The notes below the pieces were generated by a model, which was not told the origin of the DNA, searched no databases, and worked only from the letters and a program-made list of their open reading frames with translations. Both the position numbers and the translations under genes were made by a program. From Nonomuraea jabiensis (GTDB lineage Bacteria; Actinomycetota; Actinomycetes; Streptosporangiales; Streptosporangiaceae), in NCBI RefSeq assembly GCF_014204795.1, contig NZ_JACHMB010000001.1, positions 682,001-746,000 on the forward strand: a DNA stretch of 64,000 bases, in the 5' to 3' direction. Below are positions 15,414-24,910 of the stretch, piece after piece. Numbering within the stretch: position 1 is the first letter of the stretch; the number at the start of each line of letters is the position of its first letter.

Positions 15414-16163
15414 TCAGGAAACGGGCGGACGCCGGCCTCCGGCGGGGCCCGGGACCCCGGCGTAGCGGTACGGGACCGGCGGCCGGCCGGGCTGCACGAT
15501 CAGGAGCGTGCCGGGGGTCTCGGCGTAGAAGGCGGACTCGACGGCGGCGGCCACGTCCTCGGCCGTGAGCAGGGGGAACCCCGCGTTGACGAACATCTCC
15601 CGCGACTCCGCCACCAGCGGCGTGTCCGTGAATCCGGGGCAGACGGCGCCGATGCGGATGTTCTGGGCGGCCAGCGGCTCGGCGAGCGCCCTGACCAGGC
15701 CGACTACGGCGTGCTTGGTCATCGTGTAGATCGGGTCGCCCGCGAAGCCCACCAGCCCGGCCAGCGACGAGGTGACCACGATGGCGCCCCCGCCCGACCG
15801 CTTGAGCAGCGGGACGCCGGCCCGCACGCCGAAGACGACGCCGTCCACGTTCACCCCGACCACCTGGCGGTAACGCTCCAGGTCGAAGTCCGCCAGGTCC
15901 ACCCGGCCCGGGATCCCCGCGTTCAGGTGGAGCAGGTCGAGCCGTCCGTAGCGCTGCTCGGCCAGCGCCACCGCCTCCAGCGAGGCCTCCTCGCGGCTGA
16001 CGTCGGCGGCCAGCCACGTGCCGTCCACCTCCTTGGCCAGCCTCTCGGCGCCCTCGGCGTCGAGGTCGACCAGGACGCACTTGACGCCACCCGCCGAGAG
16101 CCGCCGCGCCACCGCCGCCCCGATGCCGCTGGCCGCTCCGGTGATGAGTGCAACTGTGCTCAT
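15414..16163 (-). CDS. SDR-family oxidoreductase
   Basis: 249 aa, classical short-chain dehydrogenase: TGAASGIG at residues 9-16 for NAD(P) binding, LNAGIPG (the NAG motif), the catalytic SS in VVTSSLAG and YTMTK (Tyr and Lys of YxxxK). The Asp after the second strand (VLVDLDAEGA) suggests NAD preference. It lies 42 bp downstream of a phosphotransferase-like gene on the same strand; both belong to a pair often found in acyl-CoA or ketone catabolism. Confidence 0.9.
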   Translation of the reverse strand: MSTVALITGAASGIGAAVARRLSAGGVKCVLVDLDAEGAERLAKEVDGTWLAADVSREEASLEAVALAEQRYGRLDLLHLNAGIPGRVDLADFDLERYRQVVGVNVDGVVFGVRAGVPLLKRSGGGAIVVTSSLAGLVGFAGDPIYTMTKHAVVGLVRALAEPLAAQNIRIGAVCPGFTDTPLVAESREMFVNAGFPLLTAEDVAAAVESAFYAETPGTLLIVQPGRPPVPYRYAGVPGPAGGRRPPVS

Positions 16164-16205
16164 GGCGTCTCCTTGCGTCGGGGGTCCCTCGCGAAGGCCG
16201 GACCG

Positions 16206-17234
16206 TCAGGGCTGGTCGAGCATGCGGTGCGCCCGTGAGATCAGCGCGGGCACCGCGGCCCCGATGCGGTCGAAACCCTCCCCAACGGTCTTACCTTGCC
16301 GGAACCGGGCGTGGATACCCTCCACGATGACAGCGAGCTTGAAGTTCCCAAAAGCCACATAAAACCCAAGATCCGAAATATCCCGGCCGGAGACCTTGGC
16401 GTAGTGCGCGGCGAACTCCGCCGCGTTCATGAACCCCGGCGCCAGCGTCACGTCCCCCGCCACGGGGATCCGCGCCCGCTCCTCGTCCCCCTCATCGTGC
16501 CAGTACGTCAGCGTCAGCCCCAGGTCGGCCAGCGGATCCCCCAGCGTGGACATCTCCCAGTCCACCACGGCCATGATCTCGATCGGCTCCCCGAACCGGA
16601 CCAACGTGTTGTCCAGCCGGTAGTCGCCGTGCACCAGCGTGCTGTCGGAGGCGGCGGGCAACCGCTCCCGCAGCCGCTCCACCAGCCGGTCGTACTCGGG
16701 CAGGTCGCCCGTCTTCGACCGCTCCCACTGCTGCCCCCAGCGTTCGAGCTGCCTGGCCAGGTAGCCCTCGGGCCGCCCGAAGTCCCCGAGCCCCACCTCG
16801 CGGTAGTCGACCGCGTGGATGGCCGCCAGCACCTCGGCCAGCCGCTCCGACAGCCGCCGCGCCTGCGCCGGCGACGGCGAGCCGAGCTCCTCCCGGGTCC
16901 GTACGGCGGCCCCCTCCACGTACCCCATGAGATAGAACGGCGCCCCGATGACGGACTCGTCATCGCAGAACGCGACCGGCGAGGGCACCGGCACGGGCGT
17001 GCCCGACAGGGCCGAGATGACCCGCCACTCGCGCCGCATGTCGTGAGCGGTGGGCAGCACGTGGCCGAGCGGCGGCCGGCGCAGCACCAGGCGGCGGTCG
17101 CGGGCCTCGATCAGGTAGGTGAGGTTGGACCTGCCGCCCGAGATCAGCGAGACGGACACGGGCTCGCCCGCGTCGGGCACGTTCCGGCCCATCCACGCGA
17201 TCAGGGCGGGCCGGTCGATGCCAGGTACAGTCAT
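16206..17234 (-). CDS. Phosphotransferase (APH/ACAD10-like kinase fold)
   Basis: 342 aa with the aminoglycoside-phosphotransferase fold: ISGGRSNLTYLIEA (nucleotide loop), RLVLRRPPLG (Lys/Arg strand), LVHGDYRLDNTLV (catalytic HGD loop) and AVVDWEMSTLGDPLADLG (metal Asp). This subtype is typical of the kinase domain in ACAD10/11, which phosphorylates 4-hydroxyacyl-CoA during fatty-acid breakdown. Operon with the SDR gene supports a catabolic role. The ATG at 17234 overlaps no neighbour. Confidence 0.87.
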   Translation of the reverse strand: MTVPGIDRPALIAWMGRNVPDAGEPVSVSLISGGRSNLTYLIEARDRRLVLRRPPLGHVLPTAHDMRREWRVISALSGTPVPVPSPVAFCDDESVIGAPFYLMGYVEGAAVRTREELGSPSPAQARRLSERLAEVLAAIHAVDYREVGLGDFGRPEGYLARQLERWGQQWERSKTGDLPEYDRLVERLRERLPAASDSTLVHGDYRLDNTLVRFGEPIEIMAVVDWEMSTLGDPLADLGLTLTYWHDEGDEERARIPVAGDVTLAPGFMNAAEFAAHYAKVSGRDISDLGFYVAFGNFKLAVIVEGIHARFRQGKTVGEGFDRIGAAVPALISRAHRMLDQP

Positions 17235-17392
17235 GAACCCAGATTAGAACGTGACTCGGTCCTGAATGCCACCTGAGAGTTCGGTAACGTTCGGGACCTG
17301 CGGTGACGACTGTTCTGGTAATAGCCTTTACCCTGGCTGTACAGGTCCCCCCTCAAGCTTGAATCACAGTGGCATGCCGACGGTAGGAGCCC

Positions 17393-18475
17393 ATGCGCGT
17401 CACCCTTGCCCTGCCCCGTGAGCTGGGACAATCCGAAGTTAGCCGCTGGAGGGAGCTGCAGGAGGCGGACCCCGCGCTCGACAGCCCCTTCCTGTCTCCG
17501 GAATTCACCATCACGGTAGGCGAACTCCGAGATGTCGTACGGGTCGCGGTCCTCTACGACGGCCCCGACATCGTCGGTTTCTTCCCCTTCGAACGACATC
17601 CCCTGGGCATCGGCAAACCGGTCGCCGCGGGATTGACCGACGCGCAGGGGATGGTACGTGCCAAAGGTTTCTCCCTCGATCCGCGCCGCCTCCTCAAGGA
17701 GTGCGGCCTGGCGGTGTACGAGTTCGACCATCTGGTCTCCGGCCAGCCGCTGCTGGACGAGCGGCACGACAGGCATCCGTCGCCGATCATCGACCTGCGC
17801 GGAGGCTACGAGCACTACACCGACATCCTCCGGGAGCACTCCGGCAAGACGTACAAGTCCACTCTGGCCAAGTCCCGCAAGCTGCAGCGCGAGGCCGGGG
17901 AGCTGCGCCACGACTACGCGACCACCGACCTGGCGCCCCTGCACACGCTGCTCGGCTGGAAGACCGACCAGTACCGCCGCACCGGGCGCACCGACCGGTT
18001 CGCGCACCGGTGGATCGTGGAGCTGGTCGAGCGGCTGCTGGCCACCCGGTCGGACAGCTTCGCCGGGGTGCTCGACATGGTCTACGTGGACGAGCGCCCG
18101 GTGGCCGGGCATTTCGGTCTCCGCACGCGGACGACGCTCGCCGGGTGGTTCCCCGCCTACGACACCCACTTCGCCAAGTACTCCCCCGGCCTCATCCACC
18201 ACCTGGCGATGGCCGAGCAGGCCGCGGCCAACGGCATCGAGGTGATCGACATGGGCCGGGGCGAGAAGGAGTACAAGGACAAGCTCAAGACGGGCCAGCT
18301 CGAAGTGGCCGAGGGGCGGGTGGCCAGGATCGGCGCGGCGGCCGGGGTCCACTGGATGATGCGGGTGCCGGTGCGCAAGACGCGTGCCACGGTGATGGCC
18401 AACCCGTTCCTGCTCAAGACCGCCGACAGGGCGCTGAAGACCTACGGACGGCTCCGTACCGTCCTGCAGGGGTGA
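17393..18475 (+). CDS. BioF2/FemAB-like GNAT acyltransferase
   Basis: 360 aa. The C-terminal half contains the acetyltransf_6 (BioF2-like) pattern: YKSTLAKSRKLQREAGEL, VYVDERPVAGHFGLR, GWFPAYDTHFAKYSPG and EVIDMGRGEKEYKDKL. Such enzymes transfer acyl groups from acyl-CoA or aminoacyl donors to sugars or cell-wall precursors, and are common in polysaccharide loci. Its stop overlaps the GTG of the DegT-like gene (GTGA), so the two are one translational unit. Confidence 0.82.
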   Translation: MRVTLALPRELGQSEVSRWRELQEADPALDSPFLSPEFTITVGELRDVVRVAVLYDGPDIVGFFPFERHPLGIGKPVAAGLTDAQGMVRAKGFSLDPRRLLKECGLAVYEFDHLVSGQPLLDERHDRHPSPIIDLRGGYEHYTDILREHSGKTYKSTLAKSRKLQREAGELRHDYATTDLAPLHTLLGWKTDQYRRTGRTDRFAHRWIVELVERLLATRSDSFAGVLDMVYVDERPVAGHFGLRTRTTLAGWFPAYDTHFAKYSPGLIHHLAMAEQAAANGIEVIDMGRGEKEYKDKLKTGQLEVAEGRVARIGAAAGVHWMMRVPVRKTRATVMANPFLLKTADRALKTYGRLRTVLQG

Positions 18476-19593
18476 GGCTCATCGAGGAGCGCACGGGCCG
18501 TCGCTGCCTGGCGCTCCCCTCCAACCGCCTCGGCCTCTACCTGGCCTTACGCCACTGGTGCGAGCCGGGCCAGCGGCTGCTCATGTCGCCGATCTCGGCC
18601 GACGAGATCCTGTTCCTGGTGCTCGCGGCCGGCCTGCGCCCGGTGATCGCGCCGCTGTCCCCGCGCGACGGCAACATCGACGTCTCCCGCGTCGACCTGG
18701 CCGCGGTGGACGCCGTCCTGACGACCAACCTGTACGGCCTGCCCGACGACGCCCCCTCCTTGTCCGGAAAAATCCTGATCGAGGATGTGGCGCACGCCAT
18801 GGAGACGAGCATCGGCGGCCGGCCGCTGGGGACCTTCGGCCAGGCCGGGGTGTTCAGCCTCTCCAAGCACCCGGGAGCGGGCTCGGGCGGCGTACTGGCC
18901 GTCGAGCACGAGTCCGACCTGCGCGCGCTCCAGCGTGCCCGTGACGCCCTGCTGGTCCCCGGCTCCCTGAAGGCCGACCTGACCGGCGTGGCCACCTCGA
19001 TGGCCCGCCAGGTGGCGCTCAGGCTCGACCTCGTACGCCCCGCGCTCAGGCTCATGCGCGCACTCGGCATGCAGGAGGACCGCGAGGGCTACCGCATCGC
19101 CCTGGAGCCCGAGGCCCTGAAGCAGGCGCTCGAGCGGATCCCCGAGCTGCCGCCCTTCGACCCCTGGGTACGTGCCGACCTGCACGACTACCGCGCCCGC
19201 CGCGGCGGCGTGGCCCGCTGGTACCAGTCCAGGCGCCTGGCCAAGGTCGCCGCCGACCGCGGCCGGCGGCTCGCGGGCGTCGCGGCCCTGGCCGAGCTGC
19301 CCACGGTCGCGCCGGCCGTGCGCGACGACGTGCGGCAGCCGCTGTTCCGCGTGCCTTTCCTGGTGCGCGACAGGGACGCGGCCATCGCCGAGCTGGAGCG
19401 GCGCGGGGTGGCCACGGGATACCTGTACGACCCGCCGTACGACGACTACGCCCCCGGCTTCACCGAGCCCTCCCCCGACCCCGGGCCCGCGCGCTGGTGG
19501 GCGCGGCACGTGCTGCCCGTGGACCCGGTGTACGCCGCCCGCGCCCTGCCCGTCCTGCGCGACCTGGAACCTCCTACGCCAGGTCCGCTCTGA
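18472..19593 (+). CDS. DegT/DnrJ/EryC1-like aminotransferase
   Basis: 373 aa from GTG 18472. The fold of sugar aminotransferases is visible: LALPSNRLGLYLALRHW, SPISADEILFLVLAAGLRP, LTTNLYGLPDD, IEDVAHAMET (the PLP-ring Asp) and FSLSKHPGAGSGG at the lysine position. The usual SF-xxx-K spacing is not kept (SLSK), so catalysis is uncertain. Coupled to the acyltransferase, it may build or modify an N-acyl sugar. It ends 20 bp inside the convergent neighbour. Confidence 0.72.
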   Translation: MRLIEERTGRRCLALPSNRLGLYLALRHWCEPGQRLLMSPISADEILFLVLAAGLRPVIAPLSPRDGNIDVSRVDLAAVDAVLTTNLYGLPDDAPSLSGKILIEDVAHAMETSIGGRPLGTFGQAGVFSLSKHPGAGSGGVLAVEHESDLRALQRARDALLVPGSLKADLTGVATSMARQVALRLDLVRPALRLMRALGMQEDREGYRIALEPEALKQALERIPELPPFDPWVRADLHDYRARRGGVARWYQSRRLAKVAADRGRRLAGVAALAELPTVAPAVRDDVRQPLFRVPFLVRDRDAAIAELERRGVATGYLYDPPYDDYAPGFTEPSPDPGPARWWARHVLPVDPVYAARALPVLRDLEPPTPGPL

Positions 19594-20293
19594 CCAGCCG
19601 CAGGAACGCCTTCAGCCCCGTGATCACCTCCTGGTTGTCGTTCAGCCCGTCCACGGTCTCGTCGAACCGGCGGGCCATGAGCGTCATCCGGCGGCCCAGA
19701 TCGTGGTCGGCCAGCTCCAGGCCCTGGCGGGCGGCGTTCAGGTCGTCGAGGTCCCTTTGGAGACCCTTCGTGACCGCCTCCAGCTCGGACACCCGGTCCC
19801 GCAGGGAGATCACGTCCGCGCGCGGGTAGCGCACCTCCTGCCCGAGCGTCCTGACCCGGTCGCGCAGGTGCCTCGTGTACGCCGCGGTCGGCCGGAAAGC
19901 GGTGGCGAGCAGGTAGAACCCGGAGAAGTAGTAGCCGAGCTGGGCTCCCGCGAAGAACGTGACGACCGCGATCACGGCGGCGGAGACGACGTGGCCCGAG
20001 ATCGCGAGCACGAGCATGCGCCGGGCGATGCGCCGCGCCTCGTCCTCGCGGTGCTGGGCCACCTCGATGCCGGCCTCCCTGGACACCTGGATCTCGTGGA
20101 GGACCTGGCGGGCGGACAGGCACAGGTTCCAGGGGACGGTCAGGACGACGACCAGCCAGAGCAGGCTGATCGCGCCGGCGCCCAGGGAGAGGAGCGTGGA
20201 CGGCGCCACGCCTGCGTAGAGGATCAGCCAGACGGTGAGCAGCGTGACGATCAGGGACGCGAGGAGGAGCCACCATTTCATGGGGTTCAGCAT
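19574..20293 (-). CDS. Membrane protein with C-terminal coiled coil
   Basis: 239 aa. Two N-terminal membrane segments (WWLLLASLIVTLLTVWLILY and LLSLGAGAISLLWLVVVLTV), a middle hydrophobic region (SGHVVSAAVIAVVTFFAGAQ), then a long heptad-rich helix from about residue 140 (VISLRDRVSELEAV, LQRDLDDLNAARQGLELADH). No enzyme motif is visible and I do not recognise the family. It could be a membrane-bound scaffold. Its 3' end overlaps the DegT-like gene by 20 bp. Confidence 0.7.
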   Translation of the reverse strand: MLNPMKWWLLLASLIVTLLTVWLILYAGVAPSTLLSLGAGAISLLWLVVVLTVPWNLCLSARQVLHEIQVSREAGIEVAQHREDEARRIARRMLVLAISGHVVSAAVIAVVTFFAGAQLGYYFSGFYLLATAFRPTAAYTRHLRDRVRTLGQEVRYPRADVISLRDRVSELEAVTKGLQRDLDDLNAARQGLELADHDLGRRMTLMARRFDETVDGLNDNQEVITGLKAFLRLVRADLA

Positions 20294-20326
20294 GCTTCGG
20301 GGGTGGGGTGGGGGGCGAGAGCTCGG

Positions 20327-21721
20327 CTACTCAAATCCGCCCTGAGCACCCGTGGAGCGGATGAGGCCGGCGAGGATGCGGCAGCCGCGGCGCACGTCGG
20401 CGAGCGAGGCGGAGCCGTAGCCGATCACCACGCCGTGCAGCCGCGCCCGCCCGTGGTGGTGGCGGCCGATGGAGTCGAGCAGGACGCCGCGCTCCCTGGC
20501 CCGCTCGACCACGTACGGCTCGACCGACGGCGACAGCTCGGCCACCACGTGCAGCCCGGCCGTGTCGCCGCGCAGGCGGCAGACGGGCCCCAGGAGCTCG
20601 ACGACCGCGGCGCGGCGGCGGGCGTACTCCAGGCGCATCCTGCGCAGGTGCCGGTCGAGGTCGCCGCACTCCAGCAGGTTGACCACGGCCTGCTGGACGG
20701 GCCCGCTGGTGCGGTCGCCGACGCTGTGCCGCAGGCGGGAGATGGTGGCGACCAGCTCGGGAGCGCCGACGAGCCAGCCCACGCCCACGTCGGGCGCGAG
20801 CGTCTTGGAGAGCGTGCCGAGGAGCACGACCCGCGAGGGGTCCAGGCCGTAGAGGGCGGGCAGCGGGGCGACGTCGTAGCGGAACTCCGCGTCGTAGTCG
20901 TCCTCGACGATCGTCGCGCCCGTGCTCCTGGCCCAGGCCAGCAACCGCTCCCGGCGCGGGATCGGGAGCCGGCCGCCCAGGGGGTACTGGTGCGCGGGCG
21001 TGGTGTAGAGCACGCGGAGGTCGCCGGGCAGCCCGTCCACGATCACGCCGTCCTCGTCCACCGGGCACGGCACGACCTCGGCGCCCCTGGCCGCGAAGAC
21101 CGTGCGTGCCACGTGGTAGCCCGGGTCCTCGACGCCGGCCCGCGTGCCGCTGCCGAGCAGGGCCAGCGCGCACAGGTCGAGCCCGTTGCCGGTGCCCCGG
21201 GTGACCAGGATGTTCTCGGGGCCGACGGCCATGCCTCTGGCCCGTCTCAGGTGGTCGGCCAGCAGCTCCCTGAGGCGCGGCAGGCCGTACGGGTTGGGGT
21301 CGGCGCCCGGCGGCAGGTCGGCGGCCTTGCGCCAGGCCCGCTTCCACGCCGCCAGGTCGTAGTCGCGCACCCAGGGCCGGCCCGGGGTGAGGTCGATCCA
21401 GTCGGCCGGGGCGGGCGGCGGCGCGGGCACGTACGGCGTCTGCTCGCGCGGCGGCGGGGCGACCTCCATGTCGGCCACGAACGTCCCGGAGCCGTGCCGC
21501 CCGTCCAGCCACCCCTCCGCGTACAGCTGCTGGTACGCCTCCGTGATCACGGTCCTGCTCACCGCGAGCTGGGTCGCCAGGGAACGCGTGGACGGCAGCC
21601 GCTCGCCGGGCGCCAGCGTGCCGTCCAGCATGGCGCGCCGCAGCCAGTCGGCGAGCTGCGCGGTCAGCGGGGCGTCCGAGTCACGGGACAGGGAAACGGG
21701 CAGGTCAACATGGGTACGCAC
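20327..21721 (-). CDS. MocR/PdxR-type GntR-aminotransferase regulator
   Basis: 464 aa from the GTG at 21721, which gives the usual beginning RTHVDLPVSL; the frame is open to an ATG at 21772. N-terminal GntR winged helix (LAPGERLPSTRSLATQLAVS) joined to a type-I aminotransferase fold with NILVTRGTGNGLDL, EDDYDAEFRY and the PLP lysine in GTLSKTLAPDVGVGW. MocR proteins sense PLP. It is divergent from a PPOX-fold gene with a promoter region under 80 bp, the usual regulator-target pair. Confidence 0.9.
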   Translation of the reverse strand: MRTHVDLPVSLSRDSDAPLTAQLADWLRRAMLDGTLAPGERLPSTRSLATQLAVSRTVITEAYQQLYAEGWLDGRHGSGTFVADMEVAPPPREQTPYVPAPPPAPADWIDLTPGRPWVRDYDLAAWKRAWRKAADLPPGADPNPYGLPRLRELLADHLRRARGMAVGPENILVTRGTGNGLDLCALALLGSGTRAGVEDPGYHVARTVFAARGAEVVPCPVDEDGVIVDGLPGDLRVLYTTPAHQYPLGGRLPIPRRERLLAWARSTGATIVEDDYDAEFRYDVAPLPALYGLDPSRVVLLGTLSKTLAPDVGVGWLVGAPELVATISRLRHSVGDRTSGPVQQAVVNLLECGDLDRHLRRMRLEYARRRAAVVELLGPVCRLRGDTAGLHVVAELSPSVEPYVVERARERGVLLDSIGRHHHGRARLHGVVIGYGSASLADVRRGCRILAGLIRSTGAQGGFE

Positions 21722-21792
21722 GGAAGTGGTCTCCGCGAAGGGCTCGATAGTGGCCCTACAGGATAGGTCCACTTCGTGGTTACGGTCGAATC

Positions 21793-22431
21793 ATGCTCTC
21801 CACCACTTCCCGTACCACGCTCGGCCGCTCGAAGGAGCGGGGCAGCACCGACAGGAACGATCTCCACGAGGTCCTCGACACCGGCCTGGTCTGCCACCTG
21901 GGCGTGGTCATGAACGGCCACCCCATGGTCGTCCCCACGGGCTACGGCCGCATCGGCGAGACCCTCTACCTGCACGGCTCCACGGGGGCCACGACGCTGC
22001 GCGCCGCCGACGGGGGCGAGGTGTGCGTCACGGTCACGCACGTGGACGGGATCGTGCTGGCCCGCTCCGTCTTCCACCACTCGGTCAACTACCGTTCGGC
22101 GGTCATCTACGGCCGCGCCAGGCTCGTGACGGACCCGGAGGAGCGGATGGCGGGGCTGCGGGCCCTGTCGGAGCAGCTCGCGCCCGGGCAGTGGGACTAC
22201 GTCAGGCAGCCCAACCGCAAGGAGCTCGCCGCCACCGCCGTGCTGGCCCTGTCGCTGGAGGAGGCGTCGGTCAAGATCAGGCGCGGGGCGCCCAAGGACG
22301 AGGAAGAGGACTACGACCTGCCGGTATGGGCCGGCGTGCTGCCCCTGGTCACGACGTGGGGCGAACCCGAGCCGGATCCGATGCTCCCAGAAGGTATCGA
22401 TGCGCCTGTTCACATCCTCCATCGGGAGTAG
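21793..22431 (+). CDS. Pyridoxamine-phosphate-oxidase-fold (FMN split barrel) protein
   Basis: 212 aa. GLVCHLGVVMNGHPMVVPTG and LYLHGSTGATTLRA are the start of the flavin-binding split barrel; HHSVNYRSAVIYGRARLV follows. Proteins like this bind FMN or F420 and are common targets of divergent MocR regulators. True PNPOx activity is not implied. Start at ATG 21793. Confidence 0.88.
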   Translation: MLSTTSRTTLGRSKERGSTDRNDLHEVLDTGLVCHLGVVMNGHPMVVPTGYGRIGETLYLHGSTGATTLRAADGGEVCVTVTHVDGIVLARSVFHHSVNYRSAVIYGRARLVTDPEERMAGLRALSEQLAPGQWDYVRQPNRKELAATAVLALSLEEASVKIRRGAPKDEEEDYDLPVWAGVLPLVTTWGEPEPDPMLPEGIDAPVHILHRE

Positions 22432-22479
22432 TTCCATTGAGCAGGCAACACCTGCTCCTGATGGTGATGGGAGACGGCG

Positions 22480-24804
22480 ATGGAGTGGAGCGCTCCCGGA
22501 TATACGGAAGTCAAGCAGCTCGGGGCCGGCGCCAGCGGGCGCGTGACGCTGGCCGTACACGATGAGACCGGCGTCAAGGTCGCCATCAAGTACCTCTCCG
22601 AGGACCTGCTGCGCGATCCCGCCGCGCTGGGCAGGTTCCAGGCCGAGGCGCGGCTGCTGACCACCCTGCGCGACCCGAACATCGCCACGATGTGGGAGTA
22701 CGTCCAGGACACCGGTGGCGCGGCCATCGTGATGGAGCTGGTCAACGGCGTCTCGCTGCGGGCCCTGCTGCGCGAGAACGGCACGACCGAGCCCGAGGCG
22801 GCGCTGGTGGTGCTGAAGGGCTCGCTGCTCGGGCTGGCCAGGGCGCACGACCTCGGGCTGGTGCACAGGGACTACAAGCCCGAGAACGTGATCGTCAGGG
22901 ACGACGGGGTCAGCAAGCTCGTCGACTTCGGCATCGCGGTGCGGCAGGGCACGCTCACGCACCCCGAGGGCACGCCGCCGTACATGGCGCCCGAGCTGTG
23001 GGAGGGGCTGCCCGCCTCGCCCGCGACCGACGTGTACGCGGCCACCGCAGTCTTCTTCGAGTGCCTGACGGGGCACCGGCCCTACCGCTCCACCGAGCCG
23101 AGCGTGCTCGGCTACCAGCACGTGCACGCCCCCGTGCCGTTCCACGACGCGCCCCAGCCGGTGCGGGAGCTGGTCAGGCGCGGGCTGGCCAAGGACCCGG
23201 CGCGGCGGCCGGCGAGCGCGCACGCGTTCGTGGCGGAGCTGGAGGCCACGGCCAGGGCCGCGTACGGCGAGGACTGGGAGGAGCGCGGAAAGCGCCGCCT
23301 GGCCGCGCTCGTGGCCCTGCTGGCCCTGCTGCTGCCCACGGCGGAGGCACCCGTCCCCGAGGTGACGACCTCGCTGGCCCGGACGGTCTTCCGCGGCCTG
23401 CGCTCGAACGCGGCACGCGTGGCCATGGCGAGCGCCGTGGCCGTGGCGACCGCCGTCGCGGTGGCGGTCGTGCTGGCCAACCGCCAGTCGCCGCCGCCCG
23501 CGGAGGCGCTCGGCGCGGCGGCGGCCGTGCCGCCGTCGCAGTTCACGACGGAGCCGGCGGCCGATCCGCCGACCACGCCGGAGCCGACGCCGGAAACCAC
23601 ACCTGAGGACACCCCGAAGGCGACGCCCGCGAGCACTCCCAAGGCGGTCGTCCCCATACACACCCCCGCGAAGACCCCGACCGGCACGCCGACGGCGACG
23701 AAACCGGTCAAAACCCCCAAGCCCACCAAGAAGGCCACCCCGACGCCCACCCCCAAGCGGACGCCGACACCCACGCCCACGCCGACCCCCACCCCCACCC
23801 CGACTCCGACACCCACCCCCACTCCCACGCCGGAGCCGGTTACCGACGTGCTCGGCGTGAACGTGGGCGGCCTCACGGTCGACGAGGACGGCGACGCCAC
23901 CGCCACGGTCACCGTGCGCACCGACGGCACCGCCGCCGTCAGCGCCACCGCGACCTGGTCGGCCCCCGGCGCGGGCGGCCGTACCCAGCGCCTGCGCCTG
24001 GCCGGCGCCCGGTCCTACACCCGCACCCTCTCCTGGTCCATCGGCGAGCGCCCGTGCGGCCGCACGGTGACGCTGACCGTCGTCACCTCCCCGGCGGCCC
24101 CAGGAGGCGCCAGGACGGCCTCGCTGGCCGTGCCGCCCTGCCCGACGAGGGTGACCGGCCTGCGCGTCTCGCTGGACCTGCCCGGCGCGCCGGGCCGCAC
24201 CGCGCAGGCGGCGGTGCGGGTGACCGCGAGCGGCACCGGGGAGATCCCCGTCGAGGCCCAGTTCGCGGTCAACGGCGATCCCGTCGGCACCCGTTCGGCG
24301 ACCCTGTCAGGCCGGACCTCCTACGCGCGCTCGTTCGCCCACACCTTCAGGTCCCGCCCGTGCGGCGCGACCCTGTCGGTGCGGGTGCGCGCCGGTGACC
24401 GGACCGCCACCGCGCGGGCCTCGGTGCCCTGCCCGCCGCAGGTGGAGCGGGTCTCGATCGTCAGGGCCGGGCAAGGCGAGGGCGGGCTCGTCGCGACCGT
24501 CTCGGTCACCACGTCGAGCACCGAGCCGGTACGGCTGGTCGTGTCCTTCTCGGCCGGCGAGGGCGGGGGCACGGAGTCGGTCACGCTGTCCGGCGACACG
24601 TCGTACACCAGGACTTTGAGCCACGCCGTCAAGCTCCCCTGCGGCACGAGCTGGTCCGTGACCGCCTCCACCGACCCGGCGGCCGGCAACGGGAGCGACA
24701 GCGCGAGCGGAGCCACGCAGGAGTGCCCAAGGGAAGAGGAACCCCCCAAAGAGGAAGAGCCAAGCAAGACCCCCAGCCCCGGCACAGACGACAACATTGG
24801 ATGA
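22480..24804 (+). CDS. Receptor Ser/Thr protein kinase, PT-rich linker, three extracellular repeats
   Basis: 774 aa. Cytoplasmic kinase domain 1-270: glycine loop LGAGASG, K37 (VAIKYL), HRDYKPEN (129-136), DFG at 149. One membrane segment near 313-335, then a Pro/Thr linker (about 366-453) that crosses the wall. The outer part has three related modules sharing [12 protein letters not shown] and PCG followed by a beta strand and a Cys. This is a PknB-like sensor kinase without PASTA domains. A second kinase and a pseudokinase follow on the same strand. Confidence 0.93.
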   Translation: MEWSAPGYTEVKQLGAGASGRVTLAVHDETGVKVAIKYLSEDLLRDPAALGRFQAEARLLTTLRDPNIATMWEYVQDTGGAAIVMELVNGVSLRALLRENGTTEPEAALVVLKGSLLGLARAHDLGLVHRDYKPENVIVRDDGVSKLVDFGIAVRQGTLTHPEGTPPYMAPELWEGLPASPATDVYAATAVFFECLTGHRPYRSTEPSVLGYQHVHAPVPFHDAPQPVRELVRRGLAKDPARRPASAHAFVAELEATARAAYGEDWEERGKRRLAALVALLALLLPTAEAPVPEVTTSLARTVFRGLRSNAARVAMASAVAVATAVAVAVVLANRQSPPPAEALGAAAAVPPSQFTTEPAADPPTTPEPTPETTPEDTPKATPASTPKAVVPIHTPAKTPTGTPTATKPVKTPKPTKKATPTPTPKRTPTPTPTPTPTPTPTPTPTPTPTPEPVTDVLGVNVGGLTVDEDGDATATVTVRTDGTAAVSATATWSAPGAGGRTQRLRLAGARSYTRTLSWSIGERPCGRTVTLTVVTSPAAPGGARTASLAVPPCPTRVTGLRVSLDLPGAPGRTAQAAVRVTASGTGEIPVEAQFAVNGDPVGTRSATLSGRTSYARSFAHTFRSRPCGATLSVRVRAGDRTATARASVPCPPQVERVSIVRAGQGEGGLVATVSVTTSSTEPVRLVVSFSAGEGGGTESVTLSGDTSYTRTLSHAVKLPCGTSWSVTASTDPAAGNGSDSASGATQECPREEEPPKEEEPSKTPSPGTDDNIG
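23751..23838 (+). repeat. Pro-Thr coding repeat, C-rich
   Basis: A run of PT codons (acgcccacccccacccccac and similar) inside the kinase gene. The minus strand is G-rich, with several GGGG tracts, and could form G-quadruplexes; length variation between strains is likely. Confidence 0.6.
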
Positions 24805-24910
24805 CATTGCTGACTAATAGGGATATCGGTAGCGGGAAAGCGGTTCCCTCTGGTTAAGCTACGCCCGGTTGATGAGGGTGGGGGCCCGGCAGACTCCAGA
24901 GGAGACCGTT

